Source: TC-15 sp034437275
GTDB lineage: Bacteria; Chloroflexota; Anaerolineae; Aggregatilineales; Aggregatilineaceae
Direction of reading: 5' to 3'
DNA length: 64,000 bases
Assembly: GCA_034437275.1 (NCBI GenBank)
Contig: DAOTUD010000065.1
Location: forward strand, 1-64,000
Position numbers and translations under genes: made by a program. The stretch's first letter is position 1; the number at the start of each line of letters is the position of its first letter. Positions 35,662-45,500 of the stretch are shown piece by piece. Below the pieces are notes generated by a model. It did not search any database. It saw nothing but the letters and a program-made list of their open reading frames with translations, and was not told the origin of the DNA.

Positions 35662-37623
35662 TCAGTCCTGAACAGTTTCGTCGGTTGCATTTTGTTCTGT
35701 CATGAGACTGCGTTCCATTGCTTCGATCTGGTGGGCCACTTCTTCGATGGCGATGCGCTGCTTCCGATACAAGTCAGATTCGCTCATGGCTAACCGCAAG
35801 GCTACATCGCGGACCTTACGCCCCTGCAAAAAGCGCATCTCCAGAATATTGTACATAATCCATTCGGTCGTGGTCAGATTGCGCTGGCCTTCTGGTTTTA
35901 GATTTTCGATGGCCCGTGCCAGAACCTTCCGTAACGCGCGAACAGGGTTGGTGTTGTCATCCTCTTCCATTTCTTGCCATACAATATTGAGCTGGAGCAG
36001 TTCGCTCTCGGTCAGTTTGGGGCCGCCCCAGTAATCGCGAAGTGCATCTTTGACGAGTTCTGAGAACTGTGGATCGGCGAGCAAATTGTGGGAGGGAGCT
36101 GACAGCGTGGCCACCTGACCATACCGCGACACGCCACGTAACTGCTGCATCAAATCCATCTGCGACGCCATGCCTTCCAGGATCAAGAACACTTTGGACT
36201 GCCGCTGCAAGTCTTCCAGAATTTGGGTGACTTGGGCAGCTAGAGAATACAGCATGTTTGTTTCTTCTTCGTTGAGGTTTGGTTCTGGCGCGCGTGCCCA
36301 CAAACCGAGCAGCCCCAGCAAGTGTGATGAGAGTCCGTTGTTAGTGTTGGAGGGCGTGTGGCGGAGTGGCATCAGCCAGTAGGAATGCCAGGTGAAAAAC
36401 TCTCCTTCGTGTTGGGGTTGTGTGTCTGTGTCGTGGTTGAGGGTCGTCAGTTCTTGTGCGGTCAACGCCTGAGGAGAGGGGGCCAACGAGCCTACAACTT
36501 GCACCAGGCGTGCATCGTCGCCTTCAAATTGTGCGACAAAAGCCGTCGGTACACGCAGGTGATCGCAGATCGCCGCCAGAATCGATTCGAGTAGTTGGCT
36601 GGCATCGGCCTGGGTCAGCATCCGATCCCCGAGTTGTTGAATCCACTGGGCGCGCTGCTGGTCCTGGGTGTAGATGAGCCGGCGTTGAAGCACGGGCAGC
36701 AGCAGGGTGATGGACCATTGGAAAAACAGCAGCAGGGCTACTGCTACGAAGGGCATCAATGCATCGCCATCTAGGCCGAGGACATTAGAAACCCGGGGGA
36801 CGAACAAGATCGCTGCCAGGATCGCAGCCCCTGTCAATGGGCCGCGGAGCATAAATTCTAGCAAGTTGGATTTGATCACCCGGTCCGGTTGTTCTGAACC
36901 GAAGAAGGACAGCGGATAGGCCATGAAGACCAGCATCAACATCACGATCAGGTTGGCCAGGTTCAAGACGATCAGGACCGGTATTTTGCTCGCGTCGCTC
37001 ACCTGGCCGAACAGCAGTGAGTAGGGGAAGATGCCATAGGCCGGTGTCAGGAAGACGCTCAATAAGTAGGTCATGCGCCGGCGTGTGTACTGGGTCAGGC
37101 AGCGCCGGCGTGCACGGATGACATTGATGAGCGATACCAGGGCAATCACTAAAACGTAGGCTACGTAGATGGGGAAGACCGACCCCGGCGTCATGCGGGT
37201 GATGCCATTGGTATGGGGGCCGGTGATCAATGTATTGGTGAAGATGGCCAGCAGGGCAAAAACCAGACTGATGCCATAGCTCAGCCGGACGACCGCGCGC
37301 CGGCGTCCACGTGACGGGCGGCCTGTGGTGGCGAGCAGGGCATCGGACAGGTGGAACAATGCTGCCGGAACAAATGCAATACCGAGCCATTGAAAGCGCA
37401 GCCAGGCTTCCAGGTATTGTTCGCCTGGCTCCAGCGACACAAACACATCGGCCAGATAGGCCAGCATAACGCAGAACAGCACAATGGCCGAGGTGTGTGT
37501 CACCCGATCACGGGTATGTTGGGCGAGGTTGTACAGCAAGATAGACGCTGACACGATGACAATGGTCGCCGTCAGCGTTTCATTGACCAATTCAAGCACT
37601 GATAGTACGAATTCCGAACTCAT
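35662..37623 (-). CDS. Membrane sensor: 7TM/8TM domain, GAF domain and C-terminal helical HTH domain
   Basis: 653 residues. Roughly nine hydrophobic segments cover residues 15-310, in the manner of the histidine-kinase N-terminal 7TM region. A GAF domain lies at about 325-470. No HisKA or HATPase motif follows. Residues about 514-640 instead form an all-helical module: LVKDALRDYWG, then RALRKVLARAIENLKPEG, MYNILEMRFLQGRKVRDVAL and a helix-turn-helix-like RLAMSESDLYRKQRIAIEEV. I recognise this module as common at the end of Chloroflexota NTPase and regulator proteins, where the last part resembles a sigma-70 region 4 HTH. It may be a membrane-bound transcription regulator. It lies five bases behind a GNAT gene, likely in one operon. 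Confidence 0.75.
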   Translation of the reverse strand: MSSEFVLSVLELVNETLTATIVIVSASILLYNLAQHTRDRVTHTSAIVLFCVMLAYLADVFVSLEPGEQYLEAWLRFQWLGIAFVPAALFHLSDALLATTGRPSRGRRRAVVRLSYGISLVFALLAIFTNTLITGPHTNGITRMTPGSVFPIYVAYVLVIALVSLINVIRARRRCLTQYTRRRMTYLLSVFLTPAYGIFPYSLLFGQVSDASKIPVLIVLNLANLIVMLMLVFMAYPLSFFGSEQPDRVIKSNLLEFMLRGPLTGAAILAAILFVPRVSNVLGLDGDALMPFVAVALLLFFQWSITLLLPVLQRRLIYTQDQQRAQWIQQLGDRMLTQADASQLLESILAAICDHLRVPTAFVAQFEGDDARLVQVVGSLAPSPQALTAQELTTLNHDTDTQPQHEGEFFTWHSYWLMPLRHTPSNTNNGLSSHLLGLLGLWARAPEPNLNEEETNMLYSLAAQVTQILEDLQRQSKVFLILEGMASQMDLMQQLRGVSRYGQVATLSAPSHNLLADPQFSELVKDALRDYWGGPKLTESELLQLNIVWQEMEEDDNTNPVRALRKVLARAIENLKPEGQRNLTTTEWIMYNILEMRFLQGRKVRDVALRLAMSESDLYRKQRIAIEEVAHQIEAMERSLMTEQNATDETVQD

Positions 37624-37628
37624 CTTGA

Positions 37629-38189
37629 TTACAGGCGCTTATCGAAAAATAGCGCGATATCCTGGTTACTATAGTAGTGATCGTTGAAGCCGCAGAACAT
37701 AAAGCCATGCGTACGGGCAAACTGAATCGCCGGGTAGTTCTTGGTTTGCATCTCGAGCGTTAGCTGCTGGACATGATGCAGGCGGGCCCAGCGCGTTGCT
37801 TGTTCGAGCATGGCGCTGGCCACTTTGCGTCGTCGAAACGATGTGTCGACGACCAGATCATAAATCCACCCACGTGTTCCGGTCCCGTCAACTTGCATGT
37901 TGATGTAACCTAGCATAATATTGCGTGTGGTAGCTACGAGAAAGCAGTGCAATTCTTTCCAGATCATCTTCAGGGTATGGCTATCACGTGGATACGCAAC
38001 TGTCATGGTTCGCGGCAGCCGGACTGTTCGAAACCGAACGTGCAAATCGTCGCTTTCTTCACGCACATCCATTTGCCACACATAATCGGTCACATAGGAA
38101 TGGTCGAGGTTTAAGCATTGGGACAATTCGGTCTGATCGCGTAGTTCGCGTACAACAAACTGATTGTGATGGTTTGGTTTGTTGGTCAT
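37629..38189 (-). CDS. GNAT family N-acetyltransferase
   Basis: 186 residues. The acetyl-CoA binding region GWIYDLVVDTSFRRRKVASA with the R-x-x-x-V/G-x-A/G loop, and the following AMLEQATRWARLHHVQQLTLEMQTKNYPAIQFARTHGF-type helix and strand, are visible (about 110-165). The first 100 residues are less typical. Its acceptor cannot be predicted. It leads a two-gene unit with the membrane sensor. The ATG at 38189 has only a weak upstream Shine-Dalgarno sequence. Confidence 0.82.
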   Translation of the reverse strand: MTNKPNHHNQFVVRELRDQTELSQCLNLDHSYVTDYVWQMDVREESDDLHVRFRTVRLPRTMTVAYPRDSHTLKMIWKELHCFLVATTRNIMLGYINMQVDGTGTRGWIYDLVVDTSFRRRKVASAMLEQATRWARLHHVQQLTLEMQTKNYPAIQFARTHGFMFCGFNDHYYSNQDIALFFDKRL

Positions 38190-38515
38190 GCTAGCATTCT
38201 ACCCAATGCTGATATCAAAGCGCAATTGTTAATCTAGAATAAATTTTGTGAGGTGGGTTGCACGCGCTGCGTAGGGAAAGGATTAGGAATTTATTAATTT
38301 GCTGAATGGGAGCAGATATAGTAATATAGACACGGTGTAATGTTTTTTTAAATATTTGGATATTTTAAAATGGATTTTTGGGTTTCCCTGGATATGAGAA
38401 TAGGAGGTGATTATCGGGGAAGCAAGACTCTTTCTCTACGGAAATGCCGAAGTGCGAACTTTGGTCAATCTTCTCAGCACAATTGTTACCACAAAAGATA
38501 AAATAAGGAGCTACC
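38190..38515 (+). promoter_or_regulatory. AT-rich leader of the sugar ABC operon
   Basis: This 326-base gap between the divergent GNAT and the first binding-protein gene is AT-rich. A possible sigma-70-like promoter is TTGCTG (38299-38304), a 17-base spacer and TAATAT (38322-38327). An AGGAGGTGATTA sequence at about 38402 matches the anti-Shine-Dalgarno well but has no sensible start after it. The working ribosome binding site is AAGGAG at 38505-38510. I found no convincing LacI-type operator. The last about 45 bases resemble those before the second binding-protein gene. Confidence 0.4.
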
Positions 38516-39829
38516 ATGTTCAAATTTAATAAACTCAGTGTCGCTATCATCGTGGTAATCTTGGCCGCGTTGATCGTCCCCACGATCTTCGCTCAGGATG
38601 GCGATGACCAGCCGTATGCCGGCACTACGGTGACGGTCTTTGGTGCCTATACCGACCCCAGCGAGGTTGGTGCGTTCAATGACGGGTTTGCCCAGTTTGA
38701 GGAAGACACGGGCATCGACGTCGTGTACGAAGGCGCGAGCGACTTTGAGATTCTGATTAACACCCGCGTCGAAGCTGGCGATCCGCCGGACATTGCGGGC
38801 TTCCCGCAGCCGGGCCTGATGATGCGCTTTGCTGACGACGCCGTCGATGTGATGTCGTTCCTGGATGAGAGCTACCTGCTGGAAAAATACAACCAGAGCT
38901 GGATCGACATGGCGACGACCTCGGACGGCAAGGTGATCGGGCTTTGGCACCGCGTGGTGGTCAAGAGCCTGGTGTGGTACTCGCCTGACATGTTCGACGA
39001 GGGCGGGTATGCCATTCCTGAGGATTGGGAAGGCCTGAAAGACCTGAGCGGCATGATCGTGGCTGATGGTGGCACCCCCTGGAACGCGCCGATGGAAAGC
39101 GGTGCGGCGACGGGTTGGGTTGGTACCGACTGGATCGAAGACATTGTGCTGCGTACCACCTCGCTGGAAAACTACGACAACTGGACCGTTCCGGCCAGCC
39201 CTGACGAGCGGCTGCCCTTCTCCTCGCCTGAGATCAAGCGTGCGTGGGAACTGATGGGCGAGATTCTGCTCGAGGACGACTATGTCTATGGCGGCGCGGA
39301 CGCGATGTTGGACGTGGCGTTCTTCGACACCGGCGTGCCGATTGTCGAGGGCGAAGCTTACATGGCCAAAATGGGCAGCTTCATGCCTGGGTGGCTGCAG
39401 GAAGACTACCCCGACCTGACAATTGGTCCCGACGGCGATCTGAACTACTTCTACTTCCCGAAGATCGATGACGAATATGGTGAGCCGGTGTTGACCAGCG
39501 GTGACGTTTACACCATGTTCGACGATCGCCCCGAAGTTCGCCTGGTGATGGAACACCTGACGATGGGCGAATCGCTGCGTCCCGGTATTGAGCGTGGTAT
39601 CTTCCTGGCTCCGCACACCGATGCTGAGCTGGACTGGTACCCGACCGCTGAGCGCGGCCTGGCCGAGATTCTGCTGAATGCCGACTCGGTCCGCTTCGAC
39701 GGCGGCGACTTGCAGCCGGCGGTGGTTGGTGCTGGCTCCTTCTGGCAGGGTGTTGTTGATTACGTCAGTGGTGCCAAGGACCTGGACACCATTCTGGCTG
39801 AAATCGACGCTACCTGGCCCGAGGACTAA
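38516..39829 (+). CDS. ABC transporter sugar-binding protein (copy 1), AglE-like
   Basis: 437 residues. An N-terminal hydrophobic segment (about 8-25) ends IVPTIFAQDG, giving a signal peptidase I-like site after Ala26. No cysteine is seen there or in the rest of the protein, so it is not a lipoprotein. The mature part belongs to the family 1 solute-binding proteins; EEDTGIDVVYEGASDFEILI and RVEAGDPPDIAGFPQPGLM match the alpha-glucoside (AglE) group. It delivers substrate to the two permeases encoded downstream. RBS AAGGAG at 38505. No ATPase gene is in the operon, so an MsmK-like ATPase elsewhere is required. Confidence 0.92.
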   Translation: MFKFNKLSVAIIVVILAALIVPTIFAQDGDDQPYAGTTVTVFGAYTDPSEVGAFNDGFAQFEEDTGIDVVYEGASDFEILINTRVEAGDPPDIAGFPQPGLMMRFADDAVDVMSFLDESYLLEKYNQSWIDMATTSDGKVIGLWHRVVVKSLVWYSPDMFDEGGYAIPEDWEGLKDLSGMIVADGGTPWNAPMESGAATGWVGTDWIEDIVLRTTSLENYDNWTVPASPDERLPFSSPEIKRAWELMGEILLEDDYVYGGADAMLDVAFFDTGVPIVEGEAYMAKMGSFMPGWLQEDYPDLTIGPDGDLNYFYFPKIDDEYGEPVLTSGDVYTMFDDRPEVRLVMEHLTMGESLRPGIERGIFLAPHTDAELDWYPTAERGLAEILLNADSVRFDGGDLQPAVVGAGSFWQGVVDYVSGAKDLDTILAEIDATWPED

Positions 39830-39841
39830 CCTTGATAGTAC

Positions 39842-39880
39842 GAGATCTCAAGTGCGCTACACGTAGCGCCTTGAGATCTC
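39842..39880 (+). other. Long perfect hairpin after binding-protein copy 1
   Basis: GAGATCTCAAG pairs with CTTGAGATCTC and, inside, GCGCTAC with GTAGCGC, leaving a tiny loop and one bulged T. No T-run follows. It probably stabilises the 3' end of the binding-protein mRNA or attenuates transcription so that binding protein is made in excess over the permeases. Confidence 0.7.
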
Positions 39881-39932
39881 TCATGCTTTGGGTTGGTTTC
39901 TCGGCGCAATAGTTATAAAGTGAGGAACTACG

Positions 39933-41246
39933 ATGTTCAAATTAAATAAACTTAGCTTCGCTATCGTTGTGGTGATCTTGGCCGCGTTGGTCATTCCCAC
40001 AATTTTCGCTCAGGATGGCGATGATCAGCCGTATGCCGGCACCACGGTGACCCTCTTTGGTGCCTACACCGACCCCAGCGAGGTCGGTGCTATCAATGAT
40101 GGCTTTGCCCAGTTTGAAGAAGATACGGGCATCGACGTCGTATACGAAGGTGCGAGCGACTTTGAGATTCTGATTAACACCCGCGTCGAAGCTGGCGATC
40201 CGCCGGATATTGCGGGCTTCCCGCAGCCGGGCCTGATGATGCGCTTTGCTGACGATGCCGTCGACGTGCTGTCGTTCCTGGATGAGAGCTATCTGCAGGA
40301 AAAGTACAACCAGAGCTGGATCGACATGGCGACGACCTCGGATGGCAAGGTGATCGGGGTTTGGCACCGTGTTGCGATCAAGAGCCTGGTATGGTACTCG
40401 CCTGACATGTTCGACGAGGGCGGGTATGACATTCCCGCTGACTGGGAAGGCCTAAAAGACCTGAGCGACATGATCGTGGCCGATGGTGGCACCCCCTGGA
40501 ACGCGCCGATGGAAAGCGGTGCGGCGACGGGTTGGGTTGGTACCGACTGGATCGAAGACATTGTGCTGCGTACCACTTCGCTGGAAAACTACGACAACTG
40601 GACCGTTCCGACCAGCCCCGACGAGCGGCTGCCCTTCTCCTCGCCTGAGATCAAGCGTGCGTGGGAACTGATGGGCGAGATTCTGCTCGAGGACGACTAT
40701 GTCTATGGTGGCACGGACGCGATGCTGGATGTATCCTTCTTCGATAGCGGTGTGCCGATTGTCGAGGGTGAAGCCTATATGACCAAGATAGCCAGCTCCA
40801 TGCCGGCGTGGCTGCAGGAAGACTACCCCGACCTGACGGTTGGCCCTGATGGTGATCTGAACTACTTCTACTTCCCGAAGATCGATGATGAGTATGGCGA
40901 GCCGGTGTTGGTTGCTGGCGACGTGTACACCATGTTCGACGATCGTCCCGAAGTACGCCTGGTGATGGAACACCTGACGATGGGCGAATCGCTGCGCCCC
41001 AGTATTGAGCGCGGGCTTTCCCTGGCCCCACACACCGATGCCGAATTGGAATGGTACCCGCCCGCCCAGCGCGGTCAAGCCGAGATTCTGCTGAATGCTG
41101 ACTCGGTCCGCTTCGACGGCGGCGACTTGCAGCCGGCGGTGGTTGGTGCCGGTTCCTTCTGGCAGGGTGTTGTTGACTACATCGGTGGTAACAAAGATTT
41201 GGATACCATTCTGGCTGAGATCGACGCTACCTGGCCCGAAGGTTAG
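39933..41246 (+). CDS. ABC transporter sugar-binding protein (copy 2), AglE-like
   Basis: 437 residues, about 91% identical to copy 1 with no insertions or deletions. The signal segment ends VIPTIFAQDG, again without a lipobox cysteine. Differences are spread along the protein. Some occur in the central part that would face ligand (VVVKS to VAIKS, AYMAKMGSFMPGW to AYMTKIASSMPAW), so specificity may have shifted slightly. RBS TGAGGAA upstream of the ATG. A more degenerate copy of the downstream hairpin follows. The codon use is like that of its twin. Confidence 0.92.
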   Translation: MFKLNKLSFAIVVVILAALVIPTIFAQDGDDQPYAGTTVTLFGAYTDPSEVGAINDGFAQFEEDTGIDVVYEGASDFEILINTRVEAGDPPDIAGFPQPGLMMRFADDAVDVLSFLDESYLQEKYNQSWIDMATTSDGKVIGVWHRVAIKSLVWYSPDMFDEGGYDIPADWEGLKDLSDMIVADGGTPWNAPMESGAATGWVGTDWIEDIVLRTTSLENYDNWTVPTSPDERLPFSSPEIKRAWELMGEILLEDDYVYGGTDAMLDVSFFDSGVPIVEGEAYMTKIASSMPAWLQEDYPDLTVGPDGDLNYFYFPKIDDEYGEPVLVAGDVYTMFDDRPEVRLVMEHLTMGESLRPSIERGLSLAPHTDAELEWYPPAQRGQAEILLNADSVRFDGGDLQPAVVGAGSFWQGVVDYIGGNKDLDTILAEIDATWPEG

Positions 41247-41254
41247 CCTGGCGG

Positions 41255-41300
41255 GTGAGATATCTTAAGGCTGCTATGCTTAGCGCACTTGAGGTCTCAC
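41255..41300 (+). other. Degenerate hairpin after binding-protein copy 2
   Basis: GTGAGA (41255) pairs with TCTCAC (ends 41300) and CTTAAG with CTTGAG, the diverged counterpart of the perfect hairpin after copy 1. No T-run follows. Confidence 0.55.
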
Positions 41301-41321
41301 GTAGCTAAAGTGTTCTAAAAG

Positions 41322-41348
41322 GCAGGGCAGTAGCTTTTACTGCCCTGC
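41322..41348 (+). other. Strong hairpin before the permease genes
   Basis: GCAGGGCAGTA and TACTGCCCTGC form a perfect 11-bp stem with a 5-nt loop. It lies 63 bases before the first permease start. A T-run does not follow directly, so partial termination or RNA processing between the binding-protein and permease parts is the likely role. Confidence 0.65.
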
Positions 41349-41410
41349 TCCCATAATAAATCGGTGTCGTTTTGTAAAATTGTGTGGATGTGCTGCAAAG
41401 GAGAGAAACC

Positions 41411-42568
41411 ATGGAAGAGGATAAGCAACTTCGTCCTCCTACTCAGCAGCAGCGAGATGAATACTACGTCCGTCGCAATCCCTGGATAGAGGTTTTGACG
41501 GCGGGGCCATTGCAGTTGCTGGTGTCGTTGATTATTCCGGTAATTGCGTTTATTGTGCTGTGGCGCAGTTTCATTTTCATGCGCGACAGCGAAGCATCGA
41601 AAGTCTCGATTGCAATCGTGGCGCTGCTGGTTGGGGTGTTTGGCATTTGGGTCCTATATATTGCCATGAACAACCTGGTCGAGCGCCTGCCTATTCGGTT
41701 TAGGGATGCGCTACGGCCCTATATTTTTGTAGGGCCGGCGATGGCAGTTCTGACCGTTTTTCTGGTTTACCCCTCCATCAATACGGTTGTACGTAGTCTG
41801 ATGGACAAAAATTCAGAAGAATGGGTCGGGTTGGAAAACTACGAGACAATTTTTACCAACGCAGGACTGCTGAGCACCATGAAGAACAATGTGTTGTGGA
41901 TTGTCGTGGTGACGACCGTTACTGTGTCTGTGGGGCTGCTGATCGCGGTGCTTGTTGACCGCATTGGGCGCTGGGAACCGCTTGCCAAAGCGTTGATTTT
42001 CCTCCCGATGGCGATCTCGGCAGTCGGGGCCAGCGTGATCTGGAAGTTTATGTATCATAAGGTGTCTTTTGAAGGTCGCCCACAGATCGGTCTTGTAAAC
42101 GCGGTCATGGAAGGACTAGGGCTAGAACCAATTGCCTTTATCCGCGAGTCTCCGATCAACAACTATGCGCTTATGGCCGTGATGATCTGGTTGTGGACCG
42201 GGTTCTGTATGGTCATTTTGTCTTCGGCAGTCAAGGGGGTTCCAGAGGAACTTCTTGAGGCGGCGCGCATTGATGGCGCGAGCGAGGTTGTTATCTTCTT
42301 CCGGGTGATCATACCCGTGATCAGCCCCACGATCCTCACTGTCTCGACTACGATTTTGATCATGGTGCTTAAGGTCTTCGACATTGTATATGTGTTCAAA
42401 GGCCAGCTTTATGATGCCAACGTGGTAGCCAACGAGATGTTCATTCAATTGTTCCAGGGCGGAGACCCCAACTATGGTTTGGGTAGCGCGTTAGCAACCT
42501 TGCTGCTCATTGCTGTGCTGCCACTGATCTTCTGGAATATTCGCAGCCTGCGGAAAGAGAGGGGCTAG
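41411..42568 (+). CDS. Sugar ABC transporter permease, MalF/AglF-like
   Basis: 385 residues. Two extra N-terminal helices (about 35-60 and 67-90) precede the usual six: RPYIFVGPAMAVLTVFLVYP is the standard first helix of the family, and the EAA loop reads ELLEAARIDGASEVVIFFRV with the conserved glycine. This loop docks on the ATPase. It forms the heteromeric channel with the next gene product. The start ATG at 41411 has AAAGGAGAG upstream; an in-frame start at 41384 is not supported. The next gene starts four bases after the stop. Confidence 0.93.
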   Translation: MEEDKQLRPPTQQQRDEYYVRRNPWIEVLTAGPLQLLVSLIIPVIAFIVLWRSFIFMRDSEASKVSIAIVALLVGVFGIWVLYIAMNNLVERLPIRFRDALRPYIFVGPAMAVLTVFLVYPSINTVVRSLMDKNSEEWVGLENYETIFTNAGLLSTMKNNVLWIVVVTTVTVSVGLLIAVLVDRIGRWEPLAKALIFLPMAISAVGASVIWKFMYHKVSFEGRPQIGLVNAVMEGLGLEPIAFIRESPINNYALMAVMIWLWTGFCMVILSSAVKGVPEELLEAARIDGASEVVIFFRVIIPVISPTILTVSTTILIMVLKVFDIVYVFKGQLYDANVVANEMFIQLFQGGDPNYGLGSALATLLLIAVLPLIFWNIRSLRKERG

Positions 42569-42572
42569 GTCA

Positions 42573-45500
42573 ATGTTATCACTCGCTACCACAAAAGAAC
42601 GAGTGGGTATCCGACGGTTCCTGACACGCACACCGGTGTTTATCGCCGTGATTGCGCTCAGTTTCATTTGGTCACTTCCGACGATTGGCTTGTTTGGGAC
42701 GTCGTTCCGAACGTCTACGGACATCAACGAAACAGGTTGGTGGACCGCTTTCCAGCCTCGGCATGGCAATCCTGATTATAATCGTGCCGAAAACAGGGTG
42801 GAGGAGTCTGAAGTACGACTGACCAACCGCCAAAATCGCCAGACGGAAGTTGGGGCGACTGTGGTGTTGGCTGAAGCCCATCTTGGCGCGCAAGATCAGG
42901 CAGCTAATGATCAAATCAACGAGATTATGTCCTGGACAACTATGTTGGACGACACTGAAGACACGCTGGATGATCTGCGTGGTGATAGTGCTCTGCCTGA
43001 CATTGAGGGGGCTGAGGACGCGCAGCAGGCGGTTGGCGATGCGCTGACCACGCTGTATACCGTTGTCTCCGAAGCGCGCAATACACCGACCGCTGATCGA
43101 GCGGGCGAACTGGCTGAAGCCTTTGGTGGTGCACACAATGCACTAACCGAGGTGACGCTGCCCGAAATCGAAGCCGTCGCGGAAGCCCAGGCCATCCTAG
43201 CAGAGGCTGAAGAAATGCTGGCTCAGCTTCAAGAGTCAGCATATTTGACGGAGCGTTTGAGTGTGCTTGATGCCTCGCTGGCAGAGGCGCAAGCTACGAC
43301 ATCCGCCCAGCGCATCGATGACTTGGCGACCAAGCTAGACAATGCGCAGTCAATGCTAAGCAACATCAACGTGGCTGAAGTTCCTCAGGTTGAGGAGATA
43401 CAGGCGGCTTTGACGGAGGCGCAGGCTGCCTTGGCGAATGCCGATGCGTTGGCATCTCAGATGCAGGAAAAACAGACTGTTTTTGAAGATGCAAAGACCG
43501 AGTTTTATGAAAATCGGATGATTATCGCCAAGTCGCAGGCTGCGTTGGAGGGGGCCGAGGAGGCTATCTCGAATCGCCAGAAAGAAGCCGGGACGGCGTT
43601 TAATGAAGCCGATCTGGCGTTGAATCCGGTTGAACGACTCTTAGAGGATGTCCAGACTGTCCAGGCGGACGTTGATGATGCCCAGGCGGAGCTTGATCAA
43701 GCCGAAGCCGAGCTAGCGGGTACGACTGAAGCACTGCTGACGGCAACCGTTGATGAGACGCAGGCGGTGTTGAATGTACTGGTGCAGGCGCGCGGTGATG
43801 ATGCCGGGTTTAGCCTGGGGAATGCGAGTGACATTCAGGCTCAGTCTAGGGCTGCGTTGGATACGGTCACAGTGTTGATGGACGAGGTCGAAACGGCGCA
43901 GGCGGATGTGCAGGAAGCGCGTGCCCAGTTAGAGCAGTCGACAGCCGTCCTGGCTGAAGCCGAAGCCTCCCTGGAAGCACAGGAAAGTGGTGGCAAAGTC
44001 TTCGAGAGCGCGATGAAGTCGGCGCGCAGTGCGTTGGTCCGTGCTGAATCAGCTTTGAGCAGCACGAACACGGACGCTCAGGAAATCTTGACCGATGCGA
44101 TCGCGGAAGTCAACGAAGCCGAGCAAGATGAAGTAGCAGAACGACTGCTTACCGCGCTGACAGAAACCTCTACCACTATCGAAGCGCCGCTTAGCGAGGC
44201 GCAGGCCTTGATGGCTGAAGCGCATACGATGATGAATGAGGCTGAAACGGTGGAGGCTGCGTTGGCAGCCCTGGAGAAGGCGGACGAAGCGCTAGCCCAG
44301 GTCGACGACGTGACGAGCCATCTGGATGACCAGTCTGACGCCATCAACCGTGTTGACCTGCTGGGGGATGAACTTGACGAACTGCAAGGCAAACTGGCTG
44401 ATGAAATCGACACGGCTGCCAGCAAGATCGAGGAAGCCCAGACTGGGCTAACCGAGGTTCGCAATGTGCTAGCGGAGTCTCATGTTCAGGATGCCGATGC
44501 GACGTTGAATGCGCTGTTGCTGGCCGAGATCGAAGGCGATGAAATCACCGCTGTTCAGCAGGCGCAGGAAGCATATGTGGAAGCTCAAGATACGCTTAAG
44601 AACGCTGAAGCGGCTTTGGAGCAGGCGAAGGCTGAACAGGCTGCGGCTGAAGAAGCACTGGCTGATGCCAAGGCCTTGGCGGCTGCTGTGGCTAACGTTG
44701 ATACGATGGTGACGGACGTGCAGGCGTTGGCTACGGATGCGGGGATGGATGTGCCGGCTGAACTAGCCGAAGCATCGACACAGACACAGACCCTTACCGA
44801 GCAGATTGACGCTTTCGTGGCGGAGAAACAAGCAGCGCTGGAGGCCGCTAACACAGCGGTTGACGATGCCGAGACGGCACTGGCGGAAGCGCAAGCGGCG
44901 CTGCCAGAGGCCCGTGAGGCTCGTTTGGCAGCGTTGTCCGCGGCGTTAGATGCTTCGGCGGACGAAGCGATAGCTGTGCTTGAGGAACAGGATGATGCTG
45001 CCGAGCCGTTGCAGATTTTGGAGACGGCCAAGGCACAAAGCCAGGCACGCGGCATCCTGTTGGACATGGAAGAACAACTCCCCGTCATCGAAACTACTGC
45101 GCGTGATATAGTCGTGGCTTTCGAGGCCCGGCAAGACCAAACCTCGATTGAGACCAACGTGCTAGGGGCCAGCTTGACAAACGCAAAATATGAGTGGACG
45201 CTCGAGCGGACCGACGAGTATATCTACTTCGGGGCCGGCGAATGGGAAGACCAGTGGACACTGAACAACTACGAAGAGGTCTTCAGCGAGCAGTACAACA
45301 TTGATGATGCGTTTGTCAACAGCTTGATCATCACCATTCCGTCGGTGGTCATCCCGATCACAGTGGCTGCATTTGCTGCATATGCGTTTGCATGGTTGGA
45401 ATTCCCAGGCCGCAATCTCTTCTTCGCGGTGGTGGTGATCCTGATGGTCGTACCGCTGCATACGGCGTTGATGCCGATCTTGCGCATGTACGTTGATATT

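Larger units (their letters stand above)
38472..41300 (+). repeat. Tandem duplication of binding-protein gene with flanks (38472-39880 and 39899-41300)
   Basis: Each unit begins with a TCTC(A/G)GC(A/G)CAAT(T/A)GTTA stretch about 34-44 bases before the start codon. It continues through the 437-codon gene and ends in an inverted repeat with GAGAT...CTTGAG-type arms. Direct comparison of the two proteins shows about 37 differences in 437 residues. The hairpins have diverged more than the coding regions. The duplication therefore took an upstream segment, the gene and the downstream hairpin together. Confidence 0.75.

Noticed and set aside
38402..38520. Possible small leader ORF after AGGAGGTGATTA upstream of the first binding-protein gene
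   Set aside because: The only start codon overlaps the Shine-Dalgarno itself, and a second candidate ATG at about 38443 has no ribosome binding site; the 20-40 residue products show no leader-peptide logic.
38486..39616. Minus-strand open frame (376 codons) opposite the first binding-protein gene
   Set aside because: A similar shadow appears opposite the second copy because the DNA is duplicated; no ribosome binding site or domain supports it.
44585..45157. Minus-strand frame rich in Ser/Ala opposite the permease insertion
   Set aside because: Low-complexity reflection of the GCx/GAx codons of the coiled coil; no start signal or homology.
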